From an uncultured Clostridia bacterium (lineage in GTDB: Bacteria; Bacillota; Clostridia; Christensenellales; Borkfalkiaceae), in NCBI GenBank assembly GCA_947595585.1, contig CANQET010000013.1, forward strand, positions 1 to 53,247: DNA of 53,247 bases. Reading direction: 5' to 3'. A program made the translations under genes and the position numbers. The notes below the pieces were generated by a model. The model saw only the letters and a program-made list of their open reading frames with translations, had not been told where the DNA came from and made no database searches. How positions within the stretch are numbered: the stretch's first letter is position 1; each line of letters begins with the position of its first letter. This document shows, piece after piece, positions 44,390 to 53,247 of this stretch.

Positions 44390-44938
44390 CTAAGAAGAAT
44401 GCAAACGGAAAAATTCGAGGGAGTATTCGATTTCGGGGAACCCGGGGGTCAGGAGGACTTTCATAGAGTTGACGTTTGTGCCATCGAGCGAGCCGATGAC
44501 AAGGATCAAGTTCTCCTTCGGTGTGACGCCGAGCGTCTCGCCGAGGGCAGAGCGCTCGATCACGAGCGTGAGCGGCGCCTCTTCGGTCGGACGGCCGTCC
44601 TGCAGATACGAGAAAAATTTTCCGCTCTCTTCTGCGAGAAGTTCGATCTCCGTATCATCGTCTATCGTAGGGAGCGAGATGTCGAAGAGTTTCGCCTCAT
44701 CGGTGTTGCAATAGTTATAAAATTGCCGATATGCGATCGGGTACGCGCGGTAGGCAGAATGGAAATATCGATATACGTCCCCCACCGTATAGCAAGTTTT
44801 CTCGCCGAGAAAGCGGGTGATCTTCCGGGCGACTTCATCGAATACCTTCGGGTCGAAAGGCGTCTCGATCCCCCATCTTTCCCGCGTATATTCTCTGTCG
44901 CAAAAGTGATTTTTCTTATGAAAAGCGCCGATGAACAT
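44390..44938 (-). CDS. protein of unknown function
   Basis: 182 residues with GGAGG before the ATG. Soluble; N-terminal FIGAFHKKNHFCDREYTRERW, a long middle with Tyr-rich YFHSAYRAYPIAYRQFYNY, and a C-terminal VGTPKENLILVIGSLDG-like segment. No motif or family I recognise. It follows degV by about 80 bp, with a 9-bp inverted repeat (TTTCATGCG, 44961-45000) between. Confidence 0.65.
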   Translation of the reverse strand: MFIGAFHKKNHFCDREYTRERWGIETPFDPKVFDEVARKITRFLGEKTCYTVGDVYRYFHSAYRAYPIAYRQFYNYCNTDEAKLFDISLPTIDDDTEIELLAEESGKFFSYLQDGRPTEEAPLTLVIERSALGETLGVTPKENLILVIGSLDGTNVNSMKVLLTPGFPEIEYSLEFFRLHSS

Positions 44939-45017
44939 CTCTGCCTCCGAAGGTATATGTTTTCATGCGAACATGCACATGACCGCACATCCGCATGAAA
45001 AATTCGACCCCATGTCG

Positions 45018-45815
45018 TTATTTTTTGAAGAAAGCGACGCCGACGGCGTTCGGGCCGACGTGGGCGCCGATCGTACTGCCGATGAGGCGGGCGGGGATCT
45101 TCTCGGCGTCGTCGATGTGTCCTTCCCAGAGCACCTTGCTATCCTGCAGATATTTTTTGAGATATTCATCCGAAAGCCCCGAATACATGAGGCCGTAGGG
45201 CATGGAAAAATCGATCCCTCCGCATTTTTGCACGAGCTGCATGAGCAGGTTATTGCTTCTTCTGCTTCCGATGGCCTTGCCGACGAGCTTGACTTCGCCT
45301 CCTACGACGGAGACGACGGGCTTCACCGAGAGCATCTCCCCCGCAAAGGCCGCCACGCCCGAGATCCTTCCCCCCTTGCGCAGAAATTTGAGGGTATCGA
45401 CGACGGCGATGACCTGTATCTTCTTCTTTGCCCCGTCGAGCTCGGCTGCGATCGAAGCCGCATCGCCTCCCTTTTCAATGAGACGGAGGGCATACTCGCA
45501 GAGGACGCGCTCCCCCATGCTTGCGTTGAGGCTGTCGACCGCAAACACCTGCCCCGCGAAGTGCGAAGCTGCCTTTTTGGCGCAGGAAAACGTCCCCGAG
45601 AGCTTAGAGGAGAGCGTGATCGCGATCACCCGGTCGCCATTTTTCGTGAGCTCCGCGAAGGCCTCTTCCCAGCGGTATTCGTTGATCTGGCTCGTCTTTG
45701 GGAATTCGTTGCTCTCGATGAGCTTTTCGAAAAACTGCCTGTGGGAGAGGTTGACGCCGTCGAAGAAGACTTCCTCGCCGAATCGGATCTCCATGGGGAT
45801 CATCGCGATGCCCAT
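45018..45815 (-). CDS. DegV family lipid-binding protein with disrupted 5' end
   Basis: 265 residues from the first usable ATG. The DegV fold is clear: ITLSSKLSGTFSCAKKAA, SMGERVLCEYALRLIEKGG, VVDTLKFLRKGGRIS, LSVKPVVSVVGGEVKL and a late GSTIGAHVGPNAVGVAFF. DegV proteins carry fatty acids for FakA-type kinases. The expected first strand, M-I-x-L-L-I-D-S-A-S-D-I, is encoded upstream from an ATG at 45870-45872 with a strong GGAGG, but codon 3 is TAA (45864-45866). So the DSASD loop, part of the ligand site, is either lost or made by readthrough. A sequencing or assembly error is also possible. Confidence 0.8.
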   Translation of the reverse strand: MGIAMIPMEIRFGEEVFFDGVNLSHRQFFEKLIESNEFPKTSQINEYRWEEAFAELTKNGDRVIAITLSSKLSGTFSCAKKAASHFAGQVFAVDSLNASMGERVLCEYALRLIEKGGDAASIAAELDGAKKKIQVIAVVDTLKFLRKGGRISGVAAFAGEMLSVKPVVSVVGGEVKLVGKAIGSRRSNNLLMQLVQKCGGIDFSMPYGLMYSGLSDEYLKKYLQDSKVLWEGHIDDAEKIPARLIGSTIGAHVGPNAVGVAFFKK

Positions 45816-45883
45816 CTCCTCCGCCTCATTTTGCTCGATGTCCGAGGCGCTGTCGATAAGTAATTATATCATAAAAACCTCCG

Positions 45884-45908
45884 ATGCCCCGCGTTTTCCG
45901 CGGGGCAT
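45884..45908 (-). terminator. clpB terminator merged with the degV ribosome binding site
   Basis: A perfect 10-bp stem (ATGCCCCGCG) with a 5-base loop, followed on the minus strand by CGGAGGTTTTT, which is also the degV Shine-Dalgarno region. Confidence 0.75.
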
Positions 45909-45917
45909 GTGTGCATT

Positions 45918-48491
45918 TTATTGTTGAAGGAAGAGCCCCTCGTCTCCTGCATCGAGGACGAGCTTCCCGTGAATATCGCCCTCCAAGATCCTGCGGGCGA
46001 CGAGCGTCTCCGCGCGTGCACGCAAGAAGCGCTTCAGGGGTCGGGCGCCGAACACGCTATCGTAGCCGTTGTCCGAAATATACGCCCGTGCGCGCCGCGT
46101 GATCTCGAGCTCGATGGGCTTCACGCGCTCGATGAGGGCGTCGCACAGAAGGTCGACGATGCGATCGATCTGCTCCCTCGAGAGGGGTTTGAAGGTGATG
46201 ATCTCGTCGAGACGGTTCAAAAATTCGGGACGGAAGGAGCGGCGGAGCACCTCTTCGACGCCGCGGCGGGCATCCTCGGTGAGTTCGCCGTTTTCGATGC
46301 CCTCTGCGATGATCTCGGAGCCGAGGTTAGAGGTGAGGATGACGATCGTATTGCGGAAGTCCACCGTCCTACCCTGCGAATCGGTCAGCCTGCCGTCGTC
46401 GAGCAACTGCAAAAGCAGGTTGAAGACTTCGGGATGGGCCTTTTCGACTTCATCGAACAAGATGATGGAATAGGGTTTTCTGCGGACGGCCTCGGTGAGC
46501 GTGCCCCCCTCTTCGTAGCCGACGTATCCGGGAGGCGCTCCGATGAGCCGCGAGACCGAGAATTTCTCCATGTACTCACTCATATCGATGCGGATGAGGT
46601 TCTTTTCGTCGTCGAAGAGGTTCTCGGCGAGGGACTTGCACAGCTCGGTCTTGCCGACGCCCGTCGGCCCCAAAAACAGGAAGGAGCCGATGGGGCGGTT
46701 GGGATCGCAGATGCCTGCCCGCGCGCGTTGGATGGCTTCGGCGACCTTCTTCACGGCCTCATCCTGCCCGACGACCCGCCGATGCAGATCTTCTTCGAGG
46801 CGCAGAAGTTTTTCGCGCTCCCCCTCTTTCAGCCGCGCGACGGGGATGCCCGTCCAGCGGGAGACGATGCGGTGGATCTCCTCCTCGGTGACTTCGTCCT
46901 GCAAGAGGGCGTCGTCGCCGCGGTCGGTGACGCTCTTCTTGGCCTCCTCGAGTTTCTTTGTGAGGGCGGGAAGTTCGCCGTAGCGCAGACGGGAAGCCTT
47001 CTCGAGTTCGCCGCGGGTCATCGCAATATCGATCTCCCCGTTGAGGCGGTCGATCTCGGCCTTGAGCTCTTTTTCGGTACGGATGGAATTCTTCTCATCC
47101 TCCCACTTCGCCTTCATGGCGGTGAAGCGCTCCTTACAATCGGCGAGCTCTTTTTTGAGAGTCTCGAGACGGGCGACGGAGAGACTGTCCTGCTCCTTCG
47201 CGAGCGCCTTCTCCTCCACCTCGAGCTGGATGATCTTGCGGTTCAACGCGTCCATTTCGGCGGGCATGGAATCGATCTCCGTGCGGATCATGGCCGCCGC
47301 TTCGTCGACGAGGTCGATGGCCTTATCGGGCAGAAAACGATCGGTGATGTAGCGGTTGGAGAGGGTCGCCGCGGCGATGAGGGCGTCGTCGTGGATGCGT
47401 ACGCCGTGGAAGATCTCGAAGCGCTCTTTGAGGCCGCGGAGGATGGAAACGGTATCCTCGACGGTCGGCTCCCCGATGAGCACGGGTTGGAATCTGCGCT
47501 CGAGGGCGGCGTCCTTTTCGATGTATTTGCGATATTCATCGAGGGTCGTCGCGCCGATGCAGTGCAGCTCCCCCCGCGCGAGCAGGGGCTTTAGAAGGTT
47601 GCCCGCATCCATCGCGCCTTCGCTCTTGCCTGCGCCGACGACGGTATGCAGTTCATCGATAAAGAGCAGGATGCCCCCCTTGGAGCGGGTCACTTCGCCG
47701 AGAACGGCCTTGAGGCGCTCCTCGAATTCCCCGCGGTACTTCGCCCCCGCGATGAGGGCGCCCATATCGAGAGAGAAGAGTGTCTTGCCCTTGAGCCCTT
47801 CGGGGACGTCTCCGCGGGCGATACGCTGGGCAAGGCCCTCCGCGATCGCCGTCTTGCCGACGCCCGGCTCACCGATGAGGACGGGGTTGTTCTTTGTCTT
47901 ACGGGAGAGGATGCGGATGACGTTGCGGATCTCTTCATCCCGCCCGATGACGGGCTCGAGGCTATGCTCGGCCGCCCGTTTCGTGAGGTCGGTGCCGTAT
48001 TTTTCGAGGGCCTCATAGGTGGATTCGGGGGTGTCGCTCGTGACCGTCTGATTGCCGCGGACTTCCTTCATGCCCTCCAAAAATCCCTCTTTTTGTAGCC
48101 CGAAGCGGCGGAAGACCCCCTTGAGCCGCTCCTCCCCCTCCTCGAAGAGGCAGAGGAAGAGGTGCTCCACGGAGACATATTCATCGTGCATGCTCTCGGC
48201 GAGCTTTTCGGCCGAAGCGAGCGTACGGGCAAGCGCGGAAGTCGGGGTAAGATTTCCCGACGCCGACCCCGAGACACGGGGAAGCCGATCGAGCTCTTCA
48301 CCGACCGCCCGCCGCAGTTCTTCGGGATCCAACCCTCTGCGGGACAAGATCCTCGCGCAGATGCCGTCTTTTTCGAGCAAGGAATAGGCAAGGTGCATGG
48401 TCGTAAGCTCGGCATTGCCGCGTTCCATCGCCTCTTGCTGTGCCTCCGCGATCGCCTGTATCGATCTCTGTGTATACTTATTTGCGTTCAT
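45918..48491 (-). CDS. clpB: ATP-dependent chaperone ClpB
   Basis: 857 residues. N-terminal Clp repeat domain (about 1-145), AAA1 with [17 protein letters not shown] and [13 protein letters not shown], a coiled-coil middle domain (about 400-520) that sets ClpB apart from ClpC/ClpA, and AAA2 with [16 protein letters not shown] and [20 protein letters not shown]. It resolves protein aggregates with DnaK. A TATAAT lies at 48536-48541 on the minus strand with a poor -35. I see no CIRCE element, so the heat control is unclear. Confidence 0.97.
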   Translation of the reverse strand: MNANKYTQRSIQAIAEAQQEAMERGNAELTTMHLAYSLLEKDGICARILSRRGLDPEELRRAVGEELDRLPRVSGSASGNLTPTSALARTLASAEKLAESMHDEYVSVEHLFLCLFEEGEERLKGVFRRFGLQKEGFLEGMKEVRGNQTVTSDTPESTYEALEKYGTDLTKRAAEHSLEPVIGRDEEIRNVIRILSRKTKNNPVLIGEPGVGKTAIAEGLAQRIARGDVPEGLKGKTLFSLDMGALIAGAKYRGEFEERLKAVLGEVTRSKGGILLFIDELHTVVGAGKSEGAMDAGNLLKPLLARGELHCIGATTLDEYRKYIEKDAALERRFQPVLIGEPTVEDTVSILRGLKERFEIFHGVRIHDDALIAAATLSNRYITDRFLPDKAIDLVDEAAAMIRTEIDSMPAEMDALNRKIIQLEVEEKALAKEQDSLSVARLETLKKELADCKERFTAMKAKWEDEKNSIRTEKELKAEIDRLNGEIDIAMTRGELEKASRLRYGELPALTKKLEEAKKSVTDRGDDALLQDEVTEEEIHRIVSRWTGIPVARLKEGEREKLLRLEEDLHRRVVGQDEAVKKVAEAIQRARAGICDPNRPIGSFLFLGPTGVGKTELCKSLAENLFDDEKNLIRIDMSEYMEKFSVSRLIGAPPGYVGYEEGGTLTEAVRRKPYSIILFDEVEKAHPEVFNLLLQLLDDGRLTDSQGRTVDFRNTIVILTSNLGSEIIAEGIENGELTEDARRGVEEVLRRSFRPEFLNRLDEIITFKPLSREQIDRIVDLLCDALIERVKPIELEITRRARAYISDNGYDSVFGARPLKRFLRARAETLVARRILEGDIHGKLVLDAGDEGLFLQQ

Positions 48492-48696
48492 GTTGTGCCT
48501 CGTTGCGGAAAATACCGCAGGTTCTTTTCCTCTATATTATACCGCAAATCTTTTCCGGTAAAACAGCGCCGTGCCCGCCTCACACAATTATTTTTTTGAG
48601 ATCCTATTGGCAGCCCTGCGAAAAGCCGCAACACCACTTCCTCCCTCGTTTTGGCAAAAAAATACCCAAAACTTGATGCATGGGGTCAAAAAAACA

Positions 48697-48728
48697 GCAG
48701 CCCGCGCCGTAGAAACGGCGCGGGCTGC
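48697..48728 (-). terminator. YitT-family gene terminator
   Basis: A perfect 14-bp GC-rich stem (GCAGCCCGCGCCGT) with an AGAA loop, followed on the minus strand by GTTTTTTTGACC. Confidence 0.9.
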
Positions 48729-48743
48729 ATGCATGGTTTTCGG

Positions 48744-49655
48744 CTATTTTGCGAATCTTCCGTAGACCTCCGAGGCGGGAGAGAAGTAGGCGAACGTATC
48801 GGGATAGCGCTTGATGATGCGCTGGAGCTCGGCGATCTGGCGCTTGCGGATGAGGCAGACGAGCATGCTCTTATCGGTGTGGGAATACATGCCCGTCGCA
48901 TGGATGAGCGTGACGCCGTGGTGCGTGCGTTCCATGATCTCGCGTGCGACTTCCTCGGGCTGCGTCGTGATGATCTCGAACTTGTATGCCGTGTGGAAGC
49001 CGTGCATGATGAGGTCGGAAGTCTTGCTTGTCACAAAGAGGGAGACGAGGGCGAGGAGGACGGTGACGAGGTTTTGCGCAAGGCCCGCGGCGGGGACGTA
49101 GTACACGAAGAAAGAGGCGATGACGACGGTGGCATCGAAGCCGAAGGTGAGCCAGCTGATGCTAAGGTATTGCCACTTCTTGTTGACGACGGAGGCGAGG
49201 ACGGCCGTCCCCCCTGCCGTACCCACGCTGCGGAGCATGATCGCGAGCGCAGCGCCGAGCAAGATCCCGCTCGCAACGGCGGCAAGCAGCCCGAACGCGA
49301 CGGGTTCTTCGGTCGCCAAGCCGTCGAAGGCGGGGATTTTCAGATGTCCGAAGAGGATGAGAAGCCCCGAGGTGAGCAGCATCGAACAGGTCGAGACGAT
49401 CGCCTCCCGCTTCCCGAGGAGGAAAAAGGCGATGAAGAAGAGCGGGACGTTGATCATCAAAAGATACCAGCCCGAGTTGAGGCCCGTGCCGTATTCGAGC
49501 ATGACGGCGATGCCGTTGATCCCGCCCGGGGCGAAGTTGTTGGGCGTGACGAAGATGTGGATTCCGAGCGCCCGCACGACGCCAGAGAGCAAGATCGGCA
49601 CGATATATAAGAGCAGGACGCGCGAAAAGCCTTCGCGGAGCTTCTTTTTCTCCAT
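48744..49655 (-). CDS. YitT family membrane protein
   Basis: 303 residues. Five to six membrane segments with VTPNNFAPGGINGIAVML and GTAGGTAVLASVVNKK form the YitT (DUF161) pair, then a C-terminal DUF2179 domain (about 225-300) with YKFEIITTQPEEVAREIMER and HGVTLIHATGMYS. The role of the family is unknown; transport is assumed. Monocistronic, with own promoter and terminator. Confidence 0.93.
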   Translation of the reverse strand: MEKKKLREGFSRVLLLYIVPILLSGVVRALGIHIFVTPNNFAPGGINGIAVMLEYGTGLNSGWYLLMINVPLFFIAFFLLGKREAIVSTCSMLLTSGLLILFGHLKIPAFDGLATEEPVAFGLLAAVASGILLGAALAIMLRSVGTAGGTAVLASVVNKKWQYLSISWLTFGFDATVVIASFFVYYVPAAGLAQNLVTVLLALVSLFVTSKTSDLIMHGFHTAYKFEIITTQPEEVAREIMERTHHGVTLIHATGMYSHTDKSMLVCLIRKRQIAELQRIIKRYPDTFAYFSPASEVYGRFAK

Positions 49656-49687
49656 GGTATTCTCCGAAACTTCAGAAGTTCCGAATT

Positions 49688-49716
49688 ATCTTACCACATT
49701 CCGCATTAGAAAGCAA
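49688..49716 (-). promoter_or_regulatory. YitT-family gene promoter
   Basis: TTGCTT (49711-49716) and TAAGAT (49688-49693) on the minus strand, 17 bp apart; a short dyad (AACTTC-GAAGTT) lies in the leader. Confidence 0.7.
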
Positions 49717-49752
49717 CTTTTGTTGCGCCCATTTTGCGAAAAACATGAAAAA

Positions 49753-49770
49753 AGCCCGCCGAAGCGAGCT
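49753..49770 (-). terminator. terminator of the 105-residue membrane protein gene
   Basis: A 7-bp stem with one G-U pair and a 4-base loop, followed on the minus strand by TTTTTTC, 20 bp after the stop. Confidence 0.75.
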
Positions 49771-49789
49771 TTTCCGTTGCAAGCAGGGA

Positions 49790-50107
49790 TCAACCTCTTC
49801 CGGGGATAAGGCCGATGAGGTTTGCGTAGGTCCCGGGGAAGAACATGAAGATGACGCAGAGGCCGAGCAGGACAGCAAAGATGATAAAGAGCACGATGTG
49901 CCGCTTGACCATCGCTTCGAGCCCGACGACGCCGATCAGCACGAATCCGCCGATGTTGTGGATATACGTGAGGACCTGAAGGAGCTTGGGGACGCGGTTC
50001 AGGAAGTGGAAGTTCGCGTTGATGATGAGCAGCGCGAATACGAGGACGAGCACGACGGCAAGGATCTCGCCGATGATGTCGAAGATCTTACTCAATGTTT
50101 CTTTCAT
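49790..50107 (-). CDS. small three-helix membrane protein, unknown
   Basis: 105 residues with AAGGAGAG before the ATG. Three hydrophobic segments (about 12-29, 49-65 and 70-90) leave little outside the membrane, and the end is GTYANLIGLIPGRG. Single gene with a consensus promoter. No family recognised. Confidence 0.75.
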   Translation of the reverse strand: MKETLSKIFDIIGEILAVVLVLVFALLIINANFHFLNRVPKLLQVLTYIHNIGGFVLIGVVGLEAMVKRHIVLFIIFAVLLGLCVIFMFFPGTYANLIGLIPGRG

Positions 50108-50139
50108 ATCATTCTCTCCTTTTCAAAAATCTTGCTTGC

Positions 50140-50168
50140 ATTATAGCGCAGGAAATGCGGTTTGTCAA
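50140..50168 (-). promoter_or_regulatory. promoter of the 105-residue membrane protein gene
   Basis: A consensus TTGACA (50163-50168)-17 bp-TATAAT (50140-50145) on the minus strand. I see no terminator between asnS and this promoter, so readthrough from asnS is possible. Confidence 0.9.
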
Positions 50169-50176
50169 GAGAAATT

Positions 50177-51550
50177 TTACATGATGTTCTTCACGCTGCG
50201 GGGGAAGAGCGTGACGTCGCGGATGTTCTCGATGCCCGTGACGTACATCACGAAGCGCTCGAAGCCCAACCCGAAGCCGCCGTGGGGCACACTGCCGAAC
50301 TTGCGAAGATCGAGGTATTGCGCGTAGGCCGCCTCCCCCATCCCGCGTTCGCGCATGGCGGTTTGGAGTTTTTCGAGGTCGGCTTCCCTCTCGCTCCCGC
50401 CGATGATCTCGCCGATCCCGGGGACCAGAAGATCGGTCGCGGCGACCGTCTTCCCGTCGGCATTCTGCTTCATATAGAAGGACTTGATCTCCTTGGGATA
50501 ATCGGTGACGAACACAGGCCGCTTGAACACGACCTCGGTGAGATATTTCTCATGCTCGGACTGCAGGTCGCTCCCCCAATGCACGGGGAATTTGAACTCG
50601 GAATTTTTCTTTTCGAGGATAGAGATGGCCTCGGTGTAGCTGCAGACGGCGAACTCGGAATTTGCGACGTGCTCGAGCTTCTCGCGCAGCCCGTTTTCGA
50701 CGAATTTATCGAAGAAGGCGATCTCTTCGCCGCACTCATCGAGAATGGACTTTATGAGGTACTTGAGGAGGTCCTCGGCGAGCTCGATGACTTCTGGAAG
50801 CTCAGCAAAAGCGACTTCGGGCTCCACATGCCAAAACTCGGCGAGGTGGCGGGTCGTATTGGAATTTTCGGCACGGAAGGAAGGCCCGAAGGTGTAGATC
50901 CTGCCGAGCGCACACGCCGCGACTTCCCCCTCGAGCTGCCCAGAGACGGAGAGCCCCGCCTTCACGCCGAAGAAGTCGTTTTTGAAGTACTCCTCCTCCG
51001 AGGCATACTTCGCATTCCAAGGCTGCGTCGTCACGCGGAACATCTCGCCCGCACCCTCGCAATCGCTCGCGGTGATGAGCGGGGCGTTGATGTAATAAAA
51101 TCCGTGCTCGTGGAAATAGCGGTGGATGGCCTGCGCGGCCGCGGAACGGACGCGGAAGACGGCCTGAAAGGTGTTTGTCCTCAGCCGAAGATGAGGGATC
51201 CCCCGCAAGAAATCGAGCGTGGTACGCTTCTTTTGGATGGGGTACTCCGCGGGGCACTTGCCGAGAAGGAGGATCTCTTGCGCGTTGAGCTCGTTGCCTT
51301 CCCCCTTATAGGCCTTGACGACCTTCCCCTTCACCGCGACCGAAGCGCCGAGCTTGGTGCACTCGGGATCGAGGGTGAGCGACGACTTATCGATGACGAC
51401 CTGCAGCCGCGAGAAGCTCGTTCCGTCGGAGAGTTCCAAAAAAGCGACTTGGGCCGAATCGCGGAAGGTACGCACCCAGCCGCATACGGCGACGTCTTCC
51501 CCCACCTTGCCCGCATCGAGCAGTACGGTTTTGATATCTGTATGTTTCAT
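50177..51550 (-). CDS. asnS: asparaginyl-tRNA synthetase
   Basis: 457 residues. N-terminal OB domain with VAVCGWVRTFRDSAQVAFLE, then the class II core with NAPLITASDCEGAGEMF, motif 2 FRAENSNTTRHLAEFWHVEP and motif 3 GGFGLGFERFVMYVTG with IENIRDVTLFPR. The residues after motif 2 fit AsnS rather than AspS. It follows proS by 9 bp, an aminoacyl-tRNA synthetase operon. Confidence 0.96.
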   Translation of the reverse strand: MKHTDIKTVLLDAGKVGEDVAVCGWVRTFRDSAQVAFLELSDGTSFSRLQVVIDKSSLTLDPECTKLGASVAVKGKVVKAYKGEGNELNAQEILLLGKCPAEYPIQKKRTTLDFLRGIPHLRLRTNTFQAVFRVRSAAAQAIHRYFHEHGFYYINAPLITASDCEGAGEMFRVTTQPWNAKYASEEEYFKNDFFGVKAGLSVSGQLEGEVAACALGRIYTFGPSFRAENSNTTRHLAEFWHVEPEVAFAELPEVIELAEDLLKYLIKSILDECGEEIAFFDKFVENGLREKLEHVANSEFAVCSYTEAISILEKKNSEFKFPVHWGSDLQSEHEKYLTEVVFKRPVFVTDYPKEIKSFYMKQNADGKTVAATDLLVPGIGEIIGGSEREADLEKLQTAMRERGMGEAAYAQYLDLRKFGSVPHGGFGLGFERFVMYVTGIENIRDVTLFPRSVKNIM

Positions 51551-51559
51551 AACGTTACC

Positions 51560-52990
51560 TCAATATGCTCTTGCAAAGAACACGGTATGATTTGCCTTCT
51601 TGCCGCAGCAGACGCAGACGGGCATATCGTTCTTTTCATCGAGGACGCGTGCCGTCGCCTGTGCGAACTCCTTGACTTTATCTTCGCAGCTACGCGCACC
51701 GCACCAACCCGCGCGCACGAAATTGCCGCCTTCGACCCCCGCAAGCAATTCTTCGAGGGTCCCTGCGGGGACGATCCGCTCGTGCATGCGCCGCTCGGCC
51801 CGTGCATAGAGCGTATCCCCGATCTCTTTCAAGAGGTTCTTTATGGTCTCCTCGGCCCCTTCGAGCGGCGCTTCGGCCTTTTCGAGCGTATCGCGGCGGA
51901 AGAGGGTCAGGTTGCCGTTTTCGATGTCGCGCGGGCCGAGCTCGATGCGAAGCGGTACCCCCTTCATCTCCCATTCGTTGAACTTCCAACCGGGGGAATT
52001 GTCGCTGTCGTCGAGTTTTACGCGTACCCCTGCCCCTTTGAGGCGGTCCGCAAGGGCGCTGCATGCCGCAAGCACCCCCTCTTTCTTGGCAGCGATGGGC
52101 ACGATGACGACCTGCACGGGCGCTGCGGGCGGAGGAAGGATCAGGCCGCGGGCATCTCCGTGCGTCATGATGAGGGCGCCGATGAGGCGGGTCGAGACGC
52201 CGTAGCTCATCGTATAGCCGTATTCGAGGGCACCGTCTTTGCCCGTAAACTGAATGTTGAAGGCCTTTGCGAAATTCTGCCCCATGTAGTGCGTCGTGCC
52301 CGCCTGAAGGCTCTTGCCGTCGTGCATCATGGCCTCCATGCCATAGGTCGCTACGGCGCCTGCAAACTTCTCCTTCTCGGTCTTGCGGCCCGTGAGGACG
52401 GGCATACAAAGCACCGTCTTGCAGAATTCGGCATAGCAGAAAAGCATCTTGAGCGTCTCCTCTTCGGCCGCCTCCGCCGTCTCATGGACGGAATGCCCTT
52501 CCTGCCACAAAAATTCGCTCGTGCGGAGGAAGGGGCGGGTCGTCTTCTCCCACCGCATGACGTTGCACCACTGGTTGAGGCGGAGGGGCAGATCCCGCCA
52601 ACTCTCCACCCACTTGCCGTACATATGGCCGATGATGGTCTCGGACGTCGGACGGACGACGAGGGGCTCCTCGAGCTTGGCGCCGCCCGCATGCGTCACG
52701 ACGGCAACTTCGGGTGCAAACCCCTCGACATGCTCGGCTTCCTTCGTCAGAAACGACATGGGAATGAGCATGGGAAAATACGCGTTTTCCACCCCCATCT
52801 GCATAAAACGGGCATTGAGCTCGCGCTGGATGATCTCCCAGATCGCGTAGCCGTAGGGGCGGATGACCATGGTCCCCTTCACGGGGCCGTAGTCCACGAG
52901 TTTTGTCTTGACGACGACATCGGTATACCACTGCGGGAAATCCGCTTCGATATCGGCGATCGCTTTCACGAATTGTTCGTTCTTTGCCAT
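51560..52990 (-). CDS. proS: prolyl-tRNA synthetase, archaeal/eukaryal-type
   Basis: 476 residues from the ATG at 52990 (AGGAG upstream). Class II core with VRPTSETIIGHMYGKWVESW, motif 2 region NVMRWEKTTRPFLRTSEFLW and HGDARGLILPP, anticodon-binding domain, and the short C-terminal zinc-like domain ending VCVCCGKKANHTVFFARAY with a terminal Tyr. The bacterial editing insertion is absent, so this is the archaeal-type enzyme seen in many Clostridia and Mollicutes. Confidence 0.96.
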   Translation of the reverse strand: MAKNEQFVKAIADIEADFPQWYTDVVVKTKLVDYGPVKGTMVIRPYGYAIWEIIQRELNARFMQMGVENAYFPMLIPMSFLTKEAEHVEGFAPEVAVVTHAGGAKLEEPLVVRPTSETIIGHMYGKWVESWRDLPLRLNQWCNVMRWEKTTRPFLRTSEFLWQEGHSVHETAEAAEEETLKMLFCYAEFCKTVLCMPVLTGRKTEKEKFAGAVATYGMEAMMHDGKSLQAGTTHYMGQNFAKAFNIQFTGKDGALEYGYTMSYGVSTRLIGALIMTHGDARGLILPPPAAPVQVVIVPIAAKKEGVLAACSALADRLKGAGVRVKLDDSDNSPGWKFNEWEMKGVPLRIELGPRDIENGNLTLFRRDTLEKAEAPLEGAEETIKNLLKEIGDTLYARAERRMHERIVPAGTLEELLAGVEGGNFVRAGWCGARSCEDKVKEFAQATARVLDEKNDMPVCVCCGKKANHTVFFARAY

Positions 52991-53021
52991 ATCGGCTCCT
53001 CTTGCTCTCAAATGATAAACA

Positions 53022-53050
53022 ATTATAGCATATCTTTCGGGATTTGTCGA
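53022..53050 (-). promoter_or_regulatory. proS-asnS promoter
   Basis: TCGACA (53045-53050) and TATAAT (53022-53027) on the minus strand, 17 bp apart. No T-box leader is seen. Confidence 0.75.
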
Positions 53051-53129
53051 TTGTTTGGGGCGCCCTTTTGAAAAAATCCCAAAAATGTTGCGGGAAAGAA
53101 ATTTTTCCCGAAAATCCCGCGGAAAATTG

Positions 53130-53158
53130 TTGCATTTCCCGAAAAAATCGTGTAGAAT
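53130..53158 (+). promoter_or_regulatory. tRNA-Ser(CGA) promoter
   Basis: TTGCAT (53130-53135) and TAGAAT (53153-53158), 17 bp apart, 13 bp before the tRNA. Confidence 0.75.
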
Positions 53159-53171
53159 AGTGGTTGACCGT

Positions 53172-53247
53172 GCAGAGATGGCGGAGCGGCTTAACGCGCA
53201 CGATTCGAAATCGTGTGATGCAGGAATGTATCCAAGGGTTCAAATCC
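53172..53247 (+). tRNA. tRNA-Ser (anticodon CGA), 3' end outside the window
   Basis: Acceptor GCAGAGA, TG, D-arm GCGGAGCGGCTTAACGC, anticodon arm ACGATTCGAAATCGT with anticodon CGA, a long variable arm and the T-arm start GGGTTCAAATCC. The acceptor 3' strand is cut off by the window end. Confidence 0.93.

Noticed and set aside
45909..47594. 561-codon plus frame opposite clpB
   Set aside because: Reverse shadow of ClpB codons; no recognisable domain or start signal.
48492..48560. CIRCE or CtsR operator before clpB
   Set aside because: Neither the TTAGCACTC-type inverted repeat nor a GGTCAAANANGGTCAAA-like direct repeat is present.
52991..53160. T-box leader before proS-asnS
   Set aside because: The leader is only about 25 bases from the likely start site and has no T-box sequence or specifier stem.

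Overview
The window looks like the chromosome of an uncultured, strictly anaerobic, gut-type member of the Bacillota, class Clostridia; a Christensenellales-like lineage is my guess and is not proven. The reasons are the Firmicutes gene order nrdR-ispG-(polC position)-rimP-nusA-ylxR-ylxQ-infB-rbfA-nrnA-truB-ribF, single-subunit pyruvate:ferredoxin oxidoreductase, an ECF vitamin transporter core, archaeal-type ProS, CotH, YitT, DegV and YerC families, strong AGGAGG ribosome binding sites and clear sigma-A promoters. The backbone is GC-rich and most genes run on the minus strand in tight operons with ATGA or GTGA overlaps.

Layout. 1-5.1 kb (minus): an operon of an SPFH/band-7 membrane protein, a small membrane protein, a NatAB-like ABC exporter, a polytopic membrane protein and, at the window edge, an Arc-like ribbon-helix-helix protein. 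Its promoter carries three TGATATCA-type boxes exactly 11 bp apart. 5.2-17 kb (minus): nrdR, ispG, a PolC-like protein with no polymerase domain, then rimP to ribF and an endonuclease-IV-like gene; this joins RNA modification, translation initiation, transcription elongation, flavin and isoprenoid synthesis. 17-21.3 kb (minus): ecfA1-ecfA2-ecfT-truA and a membrane protein. 21.6-25.1 kb (plus): nifJ. 25.3-29 kb: two divergent surface lipoproteins (DUF6273-like and CotH) with related His/Cys-rich N-termini; the first has a strongly structured 5' leader ending in a terminator hairpin. 29-32.1 kb (minus): polar amino acid ABC transporter, YerC and a small membrane protein.

32.3-41.5 kb is an accessory island bounded on the left by tRNA-Ser(UGA), which has 33-bp tandem repeats in front of it. 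It holds a serine recombinase without its catalytic domain that reads into the tRNA 3' end, relics of a polymorphic-toxin locus (a HINT fragment and pieces of a broken paralogue next to an intact AT-rich relative), an XRE regulator diverging from a small membrane protein over a perfect 16-bp palindrome, two unknown proteins, an AIPR-family (abortive infection) protein with a PD-(D/E)XK-like N-terminus, and a membrane-anchored DUF2971-GNAT fusion. This is the best place for an undescribed defence system.

41.5-53.2 kb (minus) returns to backbone-like genes: a large collagen-like surface protein with ten near-identical repeat motifs, an unknown protein, degV with an in-frame stop at codon 3 of its likely original frame, clpB, a YitT-family protein, a small membrane protein, asnS and proS, then the start of tRNA-Ser(CGA). 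All identifications come from reading motifs; no database search was run.
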